Assembly: GCA_018380195.1 (NCBI GenBank)
Contig: JAGZUC010000005.1
Span: 1 to 64,000, forward strand
DNA: 64,000 nt
Direction of reading: 5' to 3'
DNA from: Collinsella sp.
GTDB taxonomy: Bacteria; Actinomycetota; Coriobacteriia; Coriobacteriales; Coriobacteriaceae
In this document: piece after piece, positions 15,461 to 24,405 of the stretch
Numbering within the stretch: position 1 is the stretch's first letter
Layout of the letters: every line of letters begins with the position of its first letter
The notes under the pieces: model-generated
What the model was told of the DNA's origin: nothing
The model's database searches: none
What the model saw: the letters and a program-made list of their open reading frames with translations, nothing else
Program-made: the position numbers and the translations under genes

Positions 15461-15498
15461 GGTACCTCCTCTTAAACGATAACAAGGGTACCATGCGC
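15455..15498 (-). promoter_or_regulatory. start-codon-masking hairpin of nrdR
   Basis: GCGCATGGTACC (15455-15466) and GGTACCATGCGC (15487-15498) are perfect 12-bp arms 20 bases apart. On the minus strand the right arm contains the nrdR ATG (15458-15460), and AGGAGG lies at the stem edge. When folded, the start would be blocked, suggesting translational control. It is also within reach of the LysM gene's 3' end, so an RNA-end role is an alternative. Confidence 0.65.
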
Positions 15499-15511
15499 AG
15501 CGCGATAATGA

Positions 15512-15964
15512 TTACGAACGAGTAGGAACCTTAAGATGCGCACCGGCGGCGAGCGAACCATGCTCCAGATGATTGACGTTACGGATCATGTCGGAAGTCT
15601 CTTGCGTGGAAAGGCCTTCGATTGGATATTCCTCGGCAAGCGACCAAAGAGAATCACCAGGCTGAACGCGAATGGTCTCGTAGGTAACGTTGGAAACGGA
15701 CTCGGCATACGCGGCGTGACGAGCGCTAAAGACCGACGTAGCGAGGACAAAGAAGAGCGTAAGCGCAACGGCAACGGCGACAATCGTCGGAACCTTCAGG
15801 GCAACGCGGGCCGGCACAACTGCAGCCTGCTGATTGCGAGCAGGCTTTACGGTCAAAGGCTGAAAGCCGGAGCGGCCACCCTGAACAACCGTAAAAGTGG
15901 GTTCAGCAGGCGTCACGAGCTTAAGGGCGAGGTTTCCCTGGACCATATTCGTTGCGTTCATCAT
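15512..15964 (-). CDS. YneA-like LysM cell-division suppressor
   Basis: 150 residues; ATG 15964 (AGGAG upstream) or the adjacent ATG 15961. A cytoplasmic N-terminus is followed by one membrane helix (about 68-88: VPTIVAVAVALTLFFVLATS) and an external LysM domain at the end (YETIRVQPGDSLWSLAEEYP...HLKVPTRS). Divergence from lexA with three LexA boxes in between matches the Bacillus yneA-lexA layout, where YneA delays division during DNA damage. Sequence similarity beyond the LysM and TM plan is not assessed, so the role is inferred from context. Confidence 0.78.
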   Translation of the reverse strand: MMNATNMVQGNLALKLVTPAEPTFTVVQGGRSGFQPLTVKPARNQQAAVVPARVALKVPTIVAVAVALTLFFVLATSVFSARHAAYAESVSNVTYETIRVQPGDSLWSLAEEYPIEGLSTQETSDMIRNVNHLEHGSLAAGAHLKVPTRS

Positions 15965-16031
15965 GTTCTCCTCTCGCGTGTTTTGCTGAGAACAGTTTTA
16001 TCAAGCCGCGCGGACAAAAATATCTGGCGCG

Positions 16032-16045
16032 AGAACGAATGTTCG
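16032..16045. promoter_or_regulatory. LexA box 1 (nearest the LysM gene)
   Basis: AGAACGAATGTTCG differs from the Gram-positive CGAACRNRYGTTYG consensus only at the first base. It lies 68 bases upstream of the LysM gene start. Confidence 0.7.
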
Positions 16046-16059
16046 GTTATTATTATCTT

Positions 16060-16073
16060 CGAACAGTTGTTCC
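16060..16073. promoter_or_regulatory. LexA box 2
   Basis: CGAACAGTTGTTCC matches the LexA consensus except near the last base. It is central in the divergent lexA / LysM promoter region. Confidence 0.8.
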
Positions 16074-16087
16074 TGTCAAGCAAAATT

Positions 16088-16101
16088 CGAACATTTGTTT
16101 G
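16088..16101. promoter_or_regulatory. LexA box 3 (lexA-proximal)
   Basis: CGAACATTTGTTTG, 24 bases before the lexA start, matches most consensus positions. Three boxes in about 70 bases suggest tight autoregulation. Confidence 0.75.
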
Positions 16102-16124
16102 ACACGGGTAGAGAGGATGCCCTG

Positions 16125-16769
16125 ATGGCTCGCAAAATTACCAAGCGTCAGCAGCAAATTTACGACTTCATCAAGGAATATCAGCAGGAGAAGGGTTATC
16201 CGCCCAGCGTGCGCGAGATGGCTTCTGCCGTGGGCCTTTCCTCCCCCAGCACCGTGCACGCCCATCTATCTGCCCTGGAGGCGCGCGGGCTACTCAAGCG
16301 CGATGCCACCAAACCGCGTGCCCTGGAACTATTTAACGAGGACGGTTCCTCTGTCTCAATTTCTAAATCTGACGAGCCCACCGCACCTCGCGGAACGGTC
16401 TCGCTACCGCTCGTTGGTCGCGTCGCGGCCGGGATTCCCATTTTGGCCGAGCAGAATATCGAAGACACTTTTACTATCCCGACCGAAATCGCCACTGATC
16501 AGGGTTCCTTTATCCTTGAGGTGCATGGGAGCTCAATGATCAATGTCGGCATCTTCAATGGCGATTACATCATCGTCCGTGAACAAAAGAGTGCCATGAA
16601 CGGCGAAATTGTCGTGGCCATGATTGATGGTTCAGCGACCGTCAAGACGTTCTATAAGGAGCAGGGGCGCGTACGCCTGCAGCCTGAGAATGACACCATG
16701 GAGCCTATCTATGCAACGAATCCCGTTATCTTGGGCAAAGTCGTCGGCTTGATGCGCCGGTTCTCGTAA
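16125..16769 (+). CDS. lexA: SOS repressor LexA
   Basis: 214 residues from ATG 16125 (GAGAGG upstream; other in-frame starts at 16095 lie over LexA box 3). N-terminal winged helix-turn-helix 'YPPSVREMASAVGLSSPSTVHAHL' is split over about 25-48. The cleavage site is Ala102-Gly103 (VAAGIPIL), with catalytic Ser137 (GSSM) and Lys174 (TVKTF). It represses SOS genes; RecA filaments trigger self-cleavage. Sites are seen here and at recA (26294-26307). The downstream membrane gene overlaps its stop codon. Confidence 0.97.
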   Translation: MARKITKRQQQIYDFIKEYQQEKGYPPSVREMASAVGLSSPSTVHAHLSALEARGLLKRDATKPRALELFNEDGSSVSISKSDEPTAPRGTVSLPLVGRVAAGIPILAEQNIEDTFTIPTEIATDQGSFILEVHGSSMINVGIFNGDYIIVREQKSAMNGEIVVAMIDGSATVKTFYKEQGRVRLQPENDTMEPIYATNPVILGKVVGLMRRFS

Positions 16770-17473
16770 TGCAAAAACGCATTACCATCTTTGATACCGT
16801 CCGCGGGTTTACGATGATTTCAATGGCAGGTTTTCACGCCTGCTACGATCTCGCCTACCTGTACGGTTGGGATATGCCCTGGTTTACCCAGACTGTCTTT
16901 CAAGACATCTGGCGCGCCAGCATCAGCTGGGTATTTTTGTTTATCGCGGGTTGGATGTGCACGCTCTCACGCAACAATGCTAAACGAGCGGCCAAGTACG
17001 CTGCCGCCGCTTTGGTCGTATGGATTGCAACGACGCTTGTCTCAGTCGATGACTCAGTGAACTTTGGCATCATTTTCTGCATGGCGGCGTGCACCGCCAT
17101 TATTGCGTTCGCGCGCCCGGCTCTCGATAGGGTGCCGGCAGTATGGGGTATAGCGATTTGCCTGATACTCTTTGCCTGTACCTGGAGCATTCCTAAAGCA
17201 GCCTACCCTATCCCCTATCTAGCTTGGCTGGGGTTCCCAGGTCCAGACTTTGTCTCCGGTGATTACTATCCACTCATCCCATTCTTTTTTATGTACCTCA
17301 CAGGCTTCTTTGCCGCCCATGCGGCACGGAAATCAAGCCGCGAGGCGCCAGCATGGGCCTATGAGAATCCCATCCCGGCGCTCGCCAGCCTTGGACGTCA
17401 TGCACTCCCCTTTTATCTACTGCATCAGCCCATCATTCTGGGCATTTTGGAGCTCGTCTACTCGGTGCGATAA
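16769..17473 (+). CDS. DUF1624/acyltransferase-like membrane protein
   Basis: 234 residues with about seven membrane helices. The start 'MQKRITIFDTVRGFTMISMAGFHACYDLAYLYG' (two parts: I-FD-xRGF, then M-x-FHxxYDL) is the DUF1624 / heparan-glucosaminide acetyltransferase-like signature; the histidine in FHACYDL may be catalytic. ATG 16769 overlaps the lexA TAA by one base, so it should be translated with lexA and be SOS-responsive. The substrate is unknown. Its 3' end overlaps hflX tail-to-tail by 16 bases. Confidence 0.8.
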   Translation: MQKRITIFDTVRGFTMISMAGFHACYDLAYLYGWDMPWFTQTVFQDIWRASISWVFLFIAGWMCTLSRNNAKRAAKYAAAALVVWIATTLVSVDDSVNFGIIFCMAACTAIIAFARPALDRVPAVWGIAICLILFACTWSIPKAAYPIPYLAWLGFPGPDFVSGDYYPLIPFFFMYLTGFFAAHAARKSSREAPAWAYENPIPALASLGRHALPFYLLHQPIILGILELVYSVR

Positions 17474-18747
17474 CGCTTGAGCCGCGGCGCAATACGAGCC
17501 GGCAGCTTTGCCACAATACGAACGCCGTCCTCAAGATATTCCTCATGCAAAAGGGTTCCCTGTTCATGCACCAGCGTGATGAGGGTGCCCTCGCGATACG
17601 GGATATCAGCAGAGAGCAACACATCGGTGGCAGCCGCCTCACGAGCAATACGGTCGACGAGATCGTCGAGTCCCTCGCCCGTCTGGGCCGAGAACAGCAC
17701 GGCCTCGGGATAGCGACGACGGAAACTCAATCGATCAACGCTATCGAGAAGATCGATTTTATTGAACACCGTAAGCGTCAAACGCTCGCCAGCACCGATC
17801 TCGTCAAGAACGCGATCGACAGCCTCCAGCTGTCGCTCATAGTCCTCGTCAGAGGCATCCACAACTTTAAGGATCAGATCGGCACCAAGAACCTCAGACA
17901 GCGTGGACTTAAAGGCATCAACGAGACCATGCGGTAGCTTTTGAATAAAGCCGACGGTATCGGTAATCGTCATGCCACGACCGCCGGGCAGGCGATACGA
18001 ACGCGTCGTCGGGTCGAGCGTGGCAAACAATTTGTCCTGTGAAAGCACCGTAGACCCGGTCAGGCGATTGAGCAACGTCGACTTACCGGCATTGGTATAA
18101 CCGGCTAAAGCAACGCGAAACGCCGGCGACTCGATACGACTCTTTGACTGAACATCGCGGCGCTGTTCAACCTGCTTAAGCTCGCGACGAAGTGCGGCAA
18201 TCTTGTTGCGAATCAAACGTCGGTCAACCTCGAGCTGGCTTTCGCCCTGGCCAAAGCGCGAACCAATGCCACCGCGTGTCTGCTCTTTAGCAAGATGGCT
18301 CCACATACCGCGCAAGCGGGGCAACAGATACTGCAATTGGGCTAGCTGCACCTGCAGGCGGCCCTCACGGGTCTGAGCGTGCAGGCCAAAGATATCGAGA
18401 ATCAACGCCGTGCGGTCGATAATCTTAACCGGTTCACCCACGGCTTTCTCCAGATAAGACTGCTGCGAGGGCGTTAAATCGTCGTCGAAGATAACAACAT
18501 CGGCATCCATACGATGCACGAGCCCGCAAAGCTCCTCAACCTTACCGGAGCCAATAAACGATTTTGGATACGGCTTAACCAGACGCTGTGACAAACGCGC
18601 CACGCACTGGGCGCCAGCCGTATGGGCCAGGCGCTCAAGCTCGTCAAGCGAACGATCAAGCGGCCAGGCGTTATCGCGCCACTCAACTCCGACAAGAACG
18701 GCACGTTCGGGCTCAGGCGCCGTGGGAACGAGGGGAAATCGAGCCAT
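17458..18747 (-). CDS. hflX: ribosome-associated GTPase HflX
   Basis: 429 residues: N-terminal HflX domain (about 1-170, with 'PKSFIGSGKVEEL' and a Gly-rich linker 'SHLAKEQTRGGIGSRFGQGESQLE'), helical region, then the G domain with GYTNAGKSTLLN (P-loop), DTVGFI (G3) and NKIDLL (G4). It splits or rescues stalled ribosomes, typically under stress. ATG 18747 overlaps the miaA stop by one base; hflX follows miaA in many bacteria. The C-terminal 16 bases of the gene overlap the convergent DUF1624 gene. Confidence 0.95.
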   Translation of the reverse strand: MARFPLVPTAPEPERAVLVGVEWRDNAWPLDRSLDELERLAHTAGAQCVARLSQRLVKPYPKSFIGSGKVEELCGLVHRMDADVVIFDDDLTPSQQSYLEKAVGEPVKIIDRTALILDIFGLHAQTREGRLQVQLAQLQYLLPRLRGMWSHLAKEQTRGGIGSRFGQGESQLEVDRRLIRNKIAALRRELKQVEQRRDVQSKSRIESPAFRVALAGYTNAGKSTLLNRLTGSTVLSQDKLFATLDPTTRSYRLPGGRGMTITDTVGFIQKLPHGLVDAFKSTLSEVLGADLILKVVDASDEDYERQLEAVDRVLDEIGAGERLTLTVFNKIDLLDSVDRLSFRRRYPEAVLFSAQTGEGLDDLVDRIAREAAATDVLLSADIPYREGTLITLVHEQGTLLHEEYLEDGVRIVAKLPARIAPRLKRYRTE

Positions 18748-19685
18748 TAGGCCGCCTCGATACGGTGAAGGATATCCTCAACGACCTCATCGATCGTAAA
18801 CTCGTCCATGTCGAACCACACGATGCGGTCATCGCGTTTAAACCACGAAAGCTGACGCTTGGCATAGCGACGCGAACGCATCTTGATGAGTTCGCGAGCC
18901 TCATCCATGGAAATCACGCCGTCAAAGGCATCGATAATCTCTTTATAGCCAATCGCTTGCATCGAAGTCAGGGCATCTCTCAGCCCCTGGTCCATAAGAC
19001 CGCGAACCTCATCAATAAGACCCTGCTCAAACATCAGATCGACGCGTAGGTTAATACGCTCGTAAAGCGCCTCGCGATTACGCATCAATCCAAACCACAG
19101 AGCGTGATAATGCTCGCGCGGAACACTAAACTGCGACTTTTGCTGCGCGTAGGACACACCGTCATCGTGCATTTCGAGCGCGCGAATCACACGACGAACA
19201 TTATGGGGATGGATGACCGCAGCGGACTCGGGGTCACGCTCAGCAAGCAGCGCGTGTAGCGCTTCCTCGCCAATGCGCTCGGCAAGCTCCTGATACCCCG
19301 CGCGGCGATCGTCCTCAAGTTCGCCCGAGGGAAAATCCATCTCATCCAGGGCCGCCTTGAGATACAAGCCCGTGCCCCCGCAAAACACCGGTAGGCGGCC
19401 CTCGCCCAGCAAGCGCTCAACATGTACACGAGCGTCTGCCTGATACAACGCTGCAGAATATGCAACGCCCGGTTCAACAACATCGACCAGGCGTAGAGGC
19501 GCCGTGCATTCCTCGGGTGCCATCTTGGCAGTGCCGATATCCATGCCTCTATATATTTGCATCGCGTCACACGACAGCACTTCGGACGAAAGGCGAGACG
19601 CCAAACGATCTGCGACATCACTTTTGCCAACCGCAGTCGGACCGACAATCGCAACGGCGGAAAGACCTGCCCCGGAGGAAATCAT
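18747..19685 (-). CDS. miaA: tRNA dimethylallyltransferase
   Basis: 312 residues from ATG 19685, which overlaps the miaB stop by one base. P-loop VGPTAVGKSD at about 14-23, DAMQIYRGMDIGTAKM substrate loop, and 'FCGGTGLYLKA' follow. It attaches dimethylallyl to A37 of tRNAs reading UNN codons; MiaB then adds the methylthio group. The adjacent miaB supplies the next step of the same modification. C-terminal 'YAKRQLSWFKRD' is the conserved tRNA-contact helix. Confidence 0.96.
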   Translation of the reverse strand: MISSGAGLSAVAIVGPTAVGKSDVADRLASRLSSEVLSCDAMQIYRGMDIGTAKMAPEECTAPLRLVDVVEPGVAYSAALYQADARVHVERLLGEGRLPVFCGGTGLYLKAALDEMDFPSGELEDDRRAGYQELAERIGEEALHALLAERDPESAAVIHPHNVRRVIRALEMHDDGVSYAQQKSQFSVPREHYHALWFGLMRNREALYERINLRVDLMFEQGLIDEVRGLMDQGLRDALTSMQAIGYKEIIDAFDGVISMDEARELIKMRSRRYAKRQLSWFKRDDRIVWFDMDEFTIDEVVEDILHRIEAA

Positions 19686-21055
19686 TAGCGCGGCTCGCCC
19701 ACAACGGATCCGGACAGATACCACGTCTTGGCAACGTCGACGTCAACATCGACAATCTTGCCAATCAACTGATCGATGCTGTAGCCCTCGGGAATCGGTG
19801 CATGAACAGTCTGATTCTTAGGACTCTTGCCCAGCAGCATCGCGTCATTCTTTTTGCTCGTACCCTCAATAAGCGCCGGCACAACGGTGTGGAGCTCACC
19901 CTGGTTATACTCGTGCGCTGTGGTCTCGATAACCTCCACCAGACGGTTGAAGCGCTCAAGAATCACCTCATGCGGCGTGGGATCGTCAATCTCGGCGGCC
20001 GGAGTACCGGCGCGCTTGGAGTAGATAAACGTATAGGCCTGAGCATAACGGACCGTCTCGGCAAGCGAGAACGTCTGCTCAAAGTCTTCCTCGGTCTCGC
20101 CGGGGAAGCCCACGATGATATCGGTCGAAAGCGCGATATCGGGCATGCGATTGCGGATGCGATCGACAAGCCCCAGATAATCCTCGCGCGTATAGCGACG
20201 GTTCATCTCTTTAAGGATGCGCGTCGAGCCCGACTGAACTGCCAGGTGCAGTTGCGGCATGACGGCAGGCGTCTCGGCCATAGCGTCGATGGTCTCGGGC
20301 AGCAGGTCTTTGGGGTGCGAGGAAGTAAAGAAAATACGCTCTACACCCGTATCGCCCACGGCGCGCAGCAGGTCGGCAAAGCGCGGCTTGCCAAACAGGT
20401 CGCGACCATAGGAGTTGACGTTTTGACCCAGAAGCGTAATCTCACGCACGCCCTGGCGTACTAGACCGGTCACCTCGTCGACAATCTCCTCGAAAGGGCG
20501 ACTCTTTTCGCGACCGCGCACATACGGCACGATGCAATAAGTGCAGAAGTTATTACAGCCCGTCATAATGGGGACCCAGGCGTGATACTGGGTCTCACGA
20601 TGCCACGGCATGCTCATAGCATCCGTGTCCTCGTGCTCGTTGGTGCGAATATGACGCTTGCCGTCCAAGAATGCCTCGGCAATGAGCTCGGCAACATGCG
20701 CGATAGAATGCGTACCAAAGATGACATTGACGTTATCGACATTCGTGAGCAGGCCCTCGCCGTCGCGCTGCGCGATGCAGCCGCCCACGGCGACCACGCG
20801 CTTGCCCGAGGGCGAAGGCGGGAGGCTCTTACAAGAGTTGCACTGACCGTACAGACGGGTGTCAGCGGCCTCTCGAACGCAGCACGTCATGAACACGACA
20901 ATGTCAGCATGCTCCGGATCGAGCGCCATAAGGCAGCCATACGAGTCGAGCAGGCCACTCACGCGCTCGGAGTCGTGCTGATTCATCTGGCAGCCAAAGG
21001 TGCGGATGAAGTAGGTTTTACCGGCAAGAATATCGCGTACGGAACCCTGGTCCAT
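19685..21055 (-). CDS. miaB: tRNA-2-methylthio-N6-dimethylallyladenosine synthase
   Basis: 456 residues from ATG 21055. The N-terminal UPF0004 domain has GCQMNQHDSE and CCVREAA, the radical-SAM cluster is CNNFCTYCIVPY (Cys-x3-Cys-x2-Cys), and a TRAM domain ends the protein. It adds methylthio to i6A37 in tRNA. Start choice: the reading frame is open to 21106, but 'DILAGKTYFIRTFGCQMN' should be near the N-terminus. Three methylthiotransferases (miaB, rimO, mtaB) are in this window. Confidence 0.95.
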   Translation of the reverse strand: MDQGSVRDILAGKTYFIRTFGCQMNQHDSERVSGLLDSYGCLMALDPEHADIVVFMTCCVREAADTRLYGQCNSCKSLPPSPSGKRVVAVGGCIAQRDGEGLLTNVDNVNVIFGTHSIAHVAELIAEAFLDGKRHIRTNEHEDTDAMSMPWHRETQYHAWVPIMTGCNNFCTYCIVPYVRGREKSRPFEEIVDEVTGLVRQGVREITLLGQNVNSYGRDLFGKPRFADLLRAVGDTGVERIFFTSSHPKDLLPETIDAMAETPAVMPQLHLAVQSGSTRILKEMNRRYTREDYLGLVDRIRNRMPDIALSTDIIVGFPGETEEDFEQTFSLAETVRYAQAYTFIYSKRAGTPAAEIDDPTPHEVILERFNRLVEVIETTAHEYNQGELHTVVPALIEGTSKKNDAMLLGKSPKNQTVHAPIPEGYSIDQLIGKIVDVDVDVAKTWYLSGSVVGEPR

Positions 21056-21118
21056 GTGTATAAGTCCTAACGAGGTGGAATAGGCGGAATCAAAGAGGGC
21101 GGGCAAAGAGTAAAAACT

Positions 21119-21436
21119 CTATGCCACAGGCTTAACGTCGTCCATCACAACGTTATCCATAGCAGCTCGATTAATCTGATGAACGTAAATAGAAAGACGG
21201 ATGGCCGTGCGCGACTCCCCGTTGATGAGGATGTCGGAGAACACCGGCGCGCAGGAAATATCAAACCCGGTCGGAATCAAAAATCCGCGTGCAATGGCCA
21301 CAGCCTTAATGGCCTGGTTGACGGCGCCCGCGCCGACACACTGAATATTGACGGGAACACCATCTTTGACCATGCCGGCAATGGCGCCGGCAACGGACGC
21401 GGGCGATGATTTGCTTGATACCTTCAGGCAATCCAT
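21119..21436 (-). CDS. SpoVS-like protein
   Basis: 105 residues from ATG 21436 (GGAG upstream). It matches the SpoVS core: 'LKVSSKSSPASVAGAIAGMV', 'IQCVGAGAVNQAIKAVAIARGFLIPTGFDISCAPVF' and 'RTAIRLSIYV' (an Alba-like fold). A 15-residue extension follows. SpoVS affects sporulation in Bacillus, but it is also found in non-spore-formers; other sporulation genes are not seen here. It lies between the GHKL ATPase and miaB genes. A nucleic-acid-binding role is plausible. Confidence 0.9.
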   Translation of the reverse strand: MDCLKVSSKSSPASVAGAIAGMVKDGVPVNIQCVGAGAVNQAIKAVAIARGFLIPTGFDISCAPVFSDILINGESRTAIRLSIYVHQINRAAMDNVVMDDVKPVA

Positions 21437-21510
21437 GAAGAAACTCCTGCGTTTAAAAGTACGTTTTAACTGCAATAACTGTATCGTACCGAACGGACTC
21501 GGTAAAGATG

Positions 21511-22596
21511 CTATTCCTCTTTGGCAAGATCGAACGTCACGGTAATACGATCACGCGAAACACGAATCTTGGGGTCGCCGCAAAGGTTGAGATAGTACCG
21601 CGATGCAAGATCGTTAAAGTCGCGCTCGACGGCTCGCGAGAACTGCGCCATGTCGTCCTTGGCGATACGCAGCCCGCGACGATCTTTGGCGAGATCAACC
21701 GGAGCAGACGCATGTGAGGACGAATCGCGCTCGCGTAGCAGACGTGCGGTCACACCGCGAACGGGCTTAATCTGGCCCGCCAAGATACGATGCGCCGTAC
21801 GCTCGGACATCTCAAGGCCCAAACCCGAACAGATACGGATAAAGTCTTCCGCATCCGAAGCAAGACCCAGACGATCCACCACGGGAAGCTCGGCTTCGTC
21901 ATCGATAAACAAAAGACGAGAAGCATCGAGACGGCTGGAGGCCTGCGCATGCAACGTCGCGGCAATCTCGGACGGAGACCCCAAATAGACATCACAGGCG
22001 CGCAGCTCCTCGAGGGCAAACTCACAGGCGGCGCGAATGATGTTGTGAGGGCCACGGGCGCAGACATAGTGACCGTCCTCATCCTTCACGGCCTGAGGCC
22101 AGCTGGACTGATCGGCGCGCTCGCCAAGGCGGTCGGTAGCGACGCTCACCTTAAAGACCGAGCCAAGGTCAACATCAGACGCGACAACGCGCGCCTCGTC
22201 GGCGTTCTGCTTAATCGAGAACAATGCCATGCCTCGACCGTGAACACCCCAACGGTCCATCTTCATGCTCTCAAGCTTGGAAGTAACGCGGGCATCGAAG
22301 ATGCGCTCCTGCATATCCTGCGGCACACCCGAGCCGTTATCCAGAAAGACGAGCGTACGGACACCATCTTCCTTGGTCGTAGCGAGATAGACCTTGTCGG
22401 CGCCGGCATCACGAGCGTTGCGCAGCATTTCGATGACAATATCCTCGACATGCTGAATGTCGTGCTTTGCCTGGCGCCGTTCAGCTTCCGAAACGCGGAG
22501 GCGGACATACCCCTCGCCAAGGTTCTCCTCGACGCGAAGGTTGCCCTCCCCCGACATCGACGCGATAAATGAGATGAGCTCGTTCGCGTCGTTCAT
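21511..22596 (-). CDS. GHKL-fold ATPase of unknown function
   Basis: 361 residues. Bergerat-fold ATP-binding motifs are visible: 'VIEMLRNARDAGADKVYL' (N box, Glu/Asn/Asp), 'FLDNGSGVPQDMQERIF' (G1) and 'GVHGRGMALFSIKQNA' (G2 lid). The C-terminal half (about 200-361) matches no family I know; it contains a helix-turn-helix-like 'SERTAHRILAGQIKPVRGVTARLL'. There is no histidine-phosphoacceptor domain or MutL endonuclease motif. It is one base downstream of rny, so it is co-expressed with RNA decay. I do not know its role. Confidence 0.75.
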   Translation of the reverse strand: MNDANELISFIASMSGEGNLRVEENLGEGYVRLRVSEAERRQAKHDIQHVEDIVIEMLRNARDAGADKVYLATTKEDGVRTLVFLDNGSGVPQDMQERIFDARVTSKLESMKMDRWGVHGRGMALFSIKQNADEARVVASDVDLGSVFKVSVATDRLGERADQSSWPQAVKDEDGHYVCARGPHNIIRAACEFALEELRACDVYLGSPSEIAATLHAQASSRLDASRLLFIDDEAELPVVDRLGLASDAEDFIRICSGLGLEMSERTAHRILAGQIKPVRGVTARLLRERDSSSHASAPVDLAKDRRGLRIAKDDMAQFSRAVERDFNDLASRYYLNLCGDPKIRVSRDRITVTFDLAKEE

Positions 22597-22597
22597 G

Positions 22598-24148
22598 TTA
22601 TTTAGCGATATCGACAGCGCGGCTCTCGCGAATCACGACGACGCGCACCTGACCGGGATACTCCATCTCTTCCTCGATCTGATGGGCGATGTCATGAGCC
22701 AAGACCGTGGACTGAGCATCGGAAATCTTGTCCGGCTGAACCATGACGTGGACCTCGCGACCAGCCTGCATGGCATAGGTACGCTCGACGCCGTCATGGG
22801 AATTGGCGATCTCCTCGAGCTTCTCAAGACGCTTGATGTAGTTCTCGGCCGATTCGCGACGGGCACCGGGGCGAGAGGCAGAAACGGCATCGGCAGCCTG
22901 GACCAGAACATCGAGCACCGTGTTGGGGTCGACGTCGGCGTGGTGAGCCTCGATAGCGTGAACGATAACGGGCTTCTCGCCATAGCGACGGGCGAGCTCG
23001 GCGCCGATAACGGCATGCGGACCCTCAACGTCATGGTCGATAGCCTTGCCAAGGTCGTGCAGCAGGCCGGCACGCTTTGCAGTCACAACGTCCAGGCCAA
23101 GCTCGGAAGCCATCACGCCGCACAGGTCGGAAACCTCAAGGGAATGCTGGAGCACGTTCTGACCAAACGAGGTGCGGTAGCGAAGAGCACCCAGGGTCTT
23201 AACGATCTCGGGATGCAGATCGTGGATACCGGTATCGAAGGCAGCCTGTTCGCCAGCCTCGCGCACGCGCTGCTGAACCAAGTCGGCGGCCTTGTGATAC
23301 ATCTCCTCGATGCGGGCGGGGTGAATGCGGCCGTCGGCGATGAGGTTCTCAAGGGCGACGCGGGCGGTCTCGCGACGGACCGGATCGAAGCTCGAAAGCA
23401 CGACGGTCTCAGGCGTGTCGTCGATCACAAGGTTGACGCCGGAAACCTGCTCGAAGGTGCGGATGTTGCGACCCTCGCGGCCGATGATGCGACCCTTCAG
23501 GTCGTCAGACGGAATATGCACGGAGGTAACGGTGACCTCAGCAGTGTGATCGGCGGCGCAGCGCTGAATCGCCAGGGACAAGATCTCCTGAGCGGTCTTG
23601 TGGCACTCGGCGCGAACCTGCTGCTCGGACTCACGGATGATCGTAGCGGCCTCGTGGGTAACCTCGCCACGAACCTTGTCGAGGAGTTCCTTGTGAGCAT
23701 CCTCGCGGGTCAGGTCGGCGATGCGCTCGAGCTCCGAGGTCTGCTTGGCGCAAAGCTCCTCAAGCTCACGGGAGCGCTTCTCGACCTGGCCAGCCTGGCT
23801 GGACAGCTGATGTTCACGCTTGTCGAGGGCATCGTTGCGGCGATCGAGGGACTCCTCGCGCTGCATCACACGGTTCTCGAGCGTACGAATCTCGCTCTTA
23901 CGCTGCTTGTCCTCGGCCTCGGCAGCCTGCTTATTCTTGATGATCTCTTCCTTTGCCTCAAGCAGAGCCTCTTTTTTGAGGGTCTCGGCCTGACGCTTTG
24001 CATCACCGATTAGGGACTCAGCCTGTGCGTGAGCCGACTGGATCTTTTCGTCGGCCTCGTGAAGACTACCCTGCTTGGCGGTGCGCATGTAGGTAATGGC
24101 GGCGATGGCACCCAAAACGATGCCAACGAGCGCTGCGATAATAGGCAT
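22598..24148 (-). CDS. rny: ribonuclease Y
   Basis: 516 residues from ATG 24148, with AAGGAG upstream. N-terminal membrane helix (about 3-22), a long coiled coil (about 30-200), a KH domain with '[16 protein letters not shown]' (about 215-230), then the HD domain with '[11 protein letters not shown]' and '[10 protein letters not shown]' metal-binding histidine/aspartate. It starts mRNA decay at the membrane. RNase J (33846) and PNPase (36168) in the same window supply the rest of a Gram-positive-type degradosome. Confidence 0.96.
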   Translation of the reverse strand: MPIIAALVGIVLGAIAAITYMRTAKQGSLHEADEKIQSAHAQAESLIGDAKRQAETLKKEALLEAKEEIIKNKQAAEAEDKQRKSEIRTLENRVMQREESLDRRNDALDKREHQLSSQAGQVEKRSRELEELCAKQTSELERIADLTREDAHKELLDKVRGEVTHEAATIIRESEQQVRAECHKTAQEILSLAIQRCAADHTAEVTVTSVHIPSDDLKGRIIGREGRNIRTFEQVSGVNLVIDDTPETVVLSSFDPVRRETARVALENLIADGRIHPARIEEMYHKAADLVQQRVREAGEQAAFDTGIHDLHPEIVKTLGALRYRTSFGQNVLQHSLEVSDLCGVMASELGLDVVTAKRAGLLHDLGKAIDHDVEGPHAVIGAELARRYGEKPVIVHAIEAHHADVDPNTVLDVLVQAADAVSASRPGARRESAENYIKRLEKLEEIANSHDGVERTYAMQAGREVHVMVQPDKISDAQSTVLAHDIAHQIEEEMEYPGQVRVVVIRESRAVDIAK

Positions 24149-24405
24149 GCTCACTCCTTTTTATGGATTCGTTACACAACAAAGCGAACCGTCCTTGCGA
24201 ACGGCTCGCGACATTTGAGTAATATGGGCGCAGCTTATGCGGGTCGGATACAGATAAACATATAAACAAACTCATCAAAGATGAGCACATATCACAAAGC
24301 AAATGACAGTGTTTATCGTACGTTGAACCGTAACAACTGTCAAATAAATGGACCCGGTACGGCGACTAAAACGCGGTGAACGGCGGGTACGCAAACCACA
24401 TGTGT

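Noticed and set aside
24149..24405. Riboswitch between rny and recX
   Set aside because: Only short palindromes (CTCATC/GATGAG at 24271-24285; an imperfect CGAACCGT hairpin near 24185) were seen; no known riboswitch motif.
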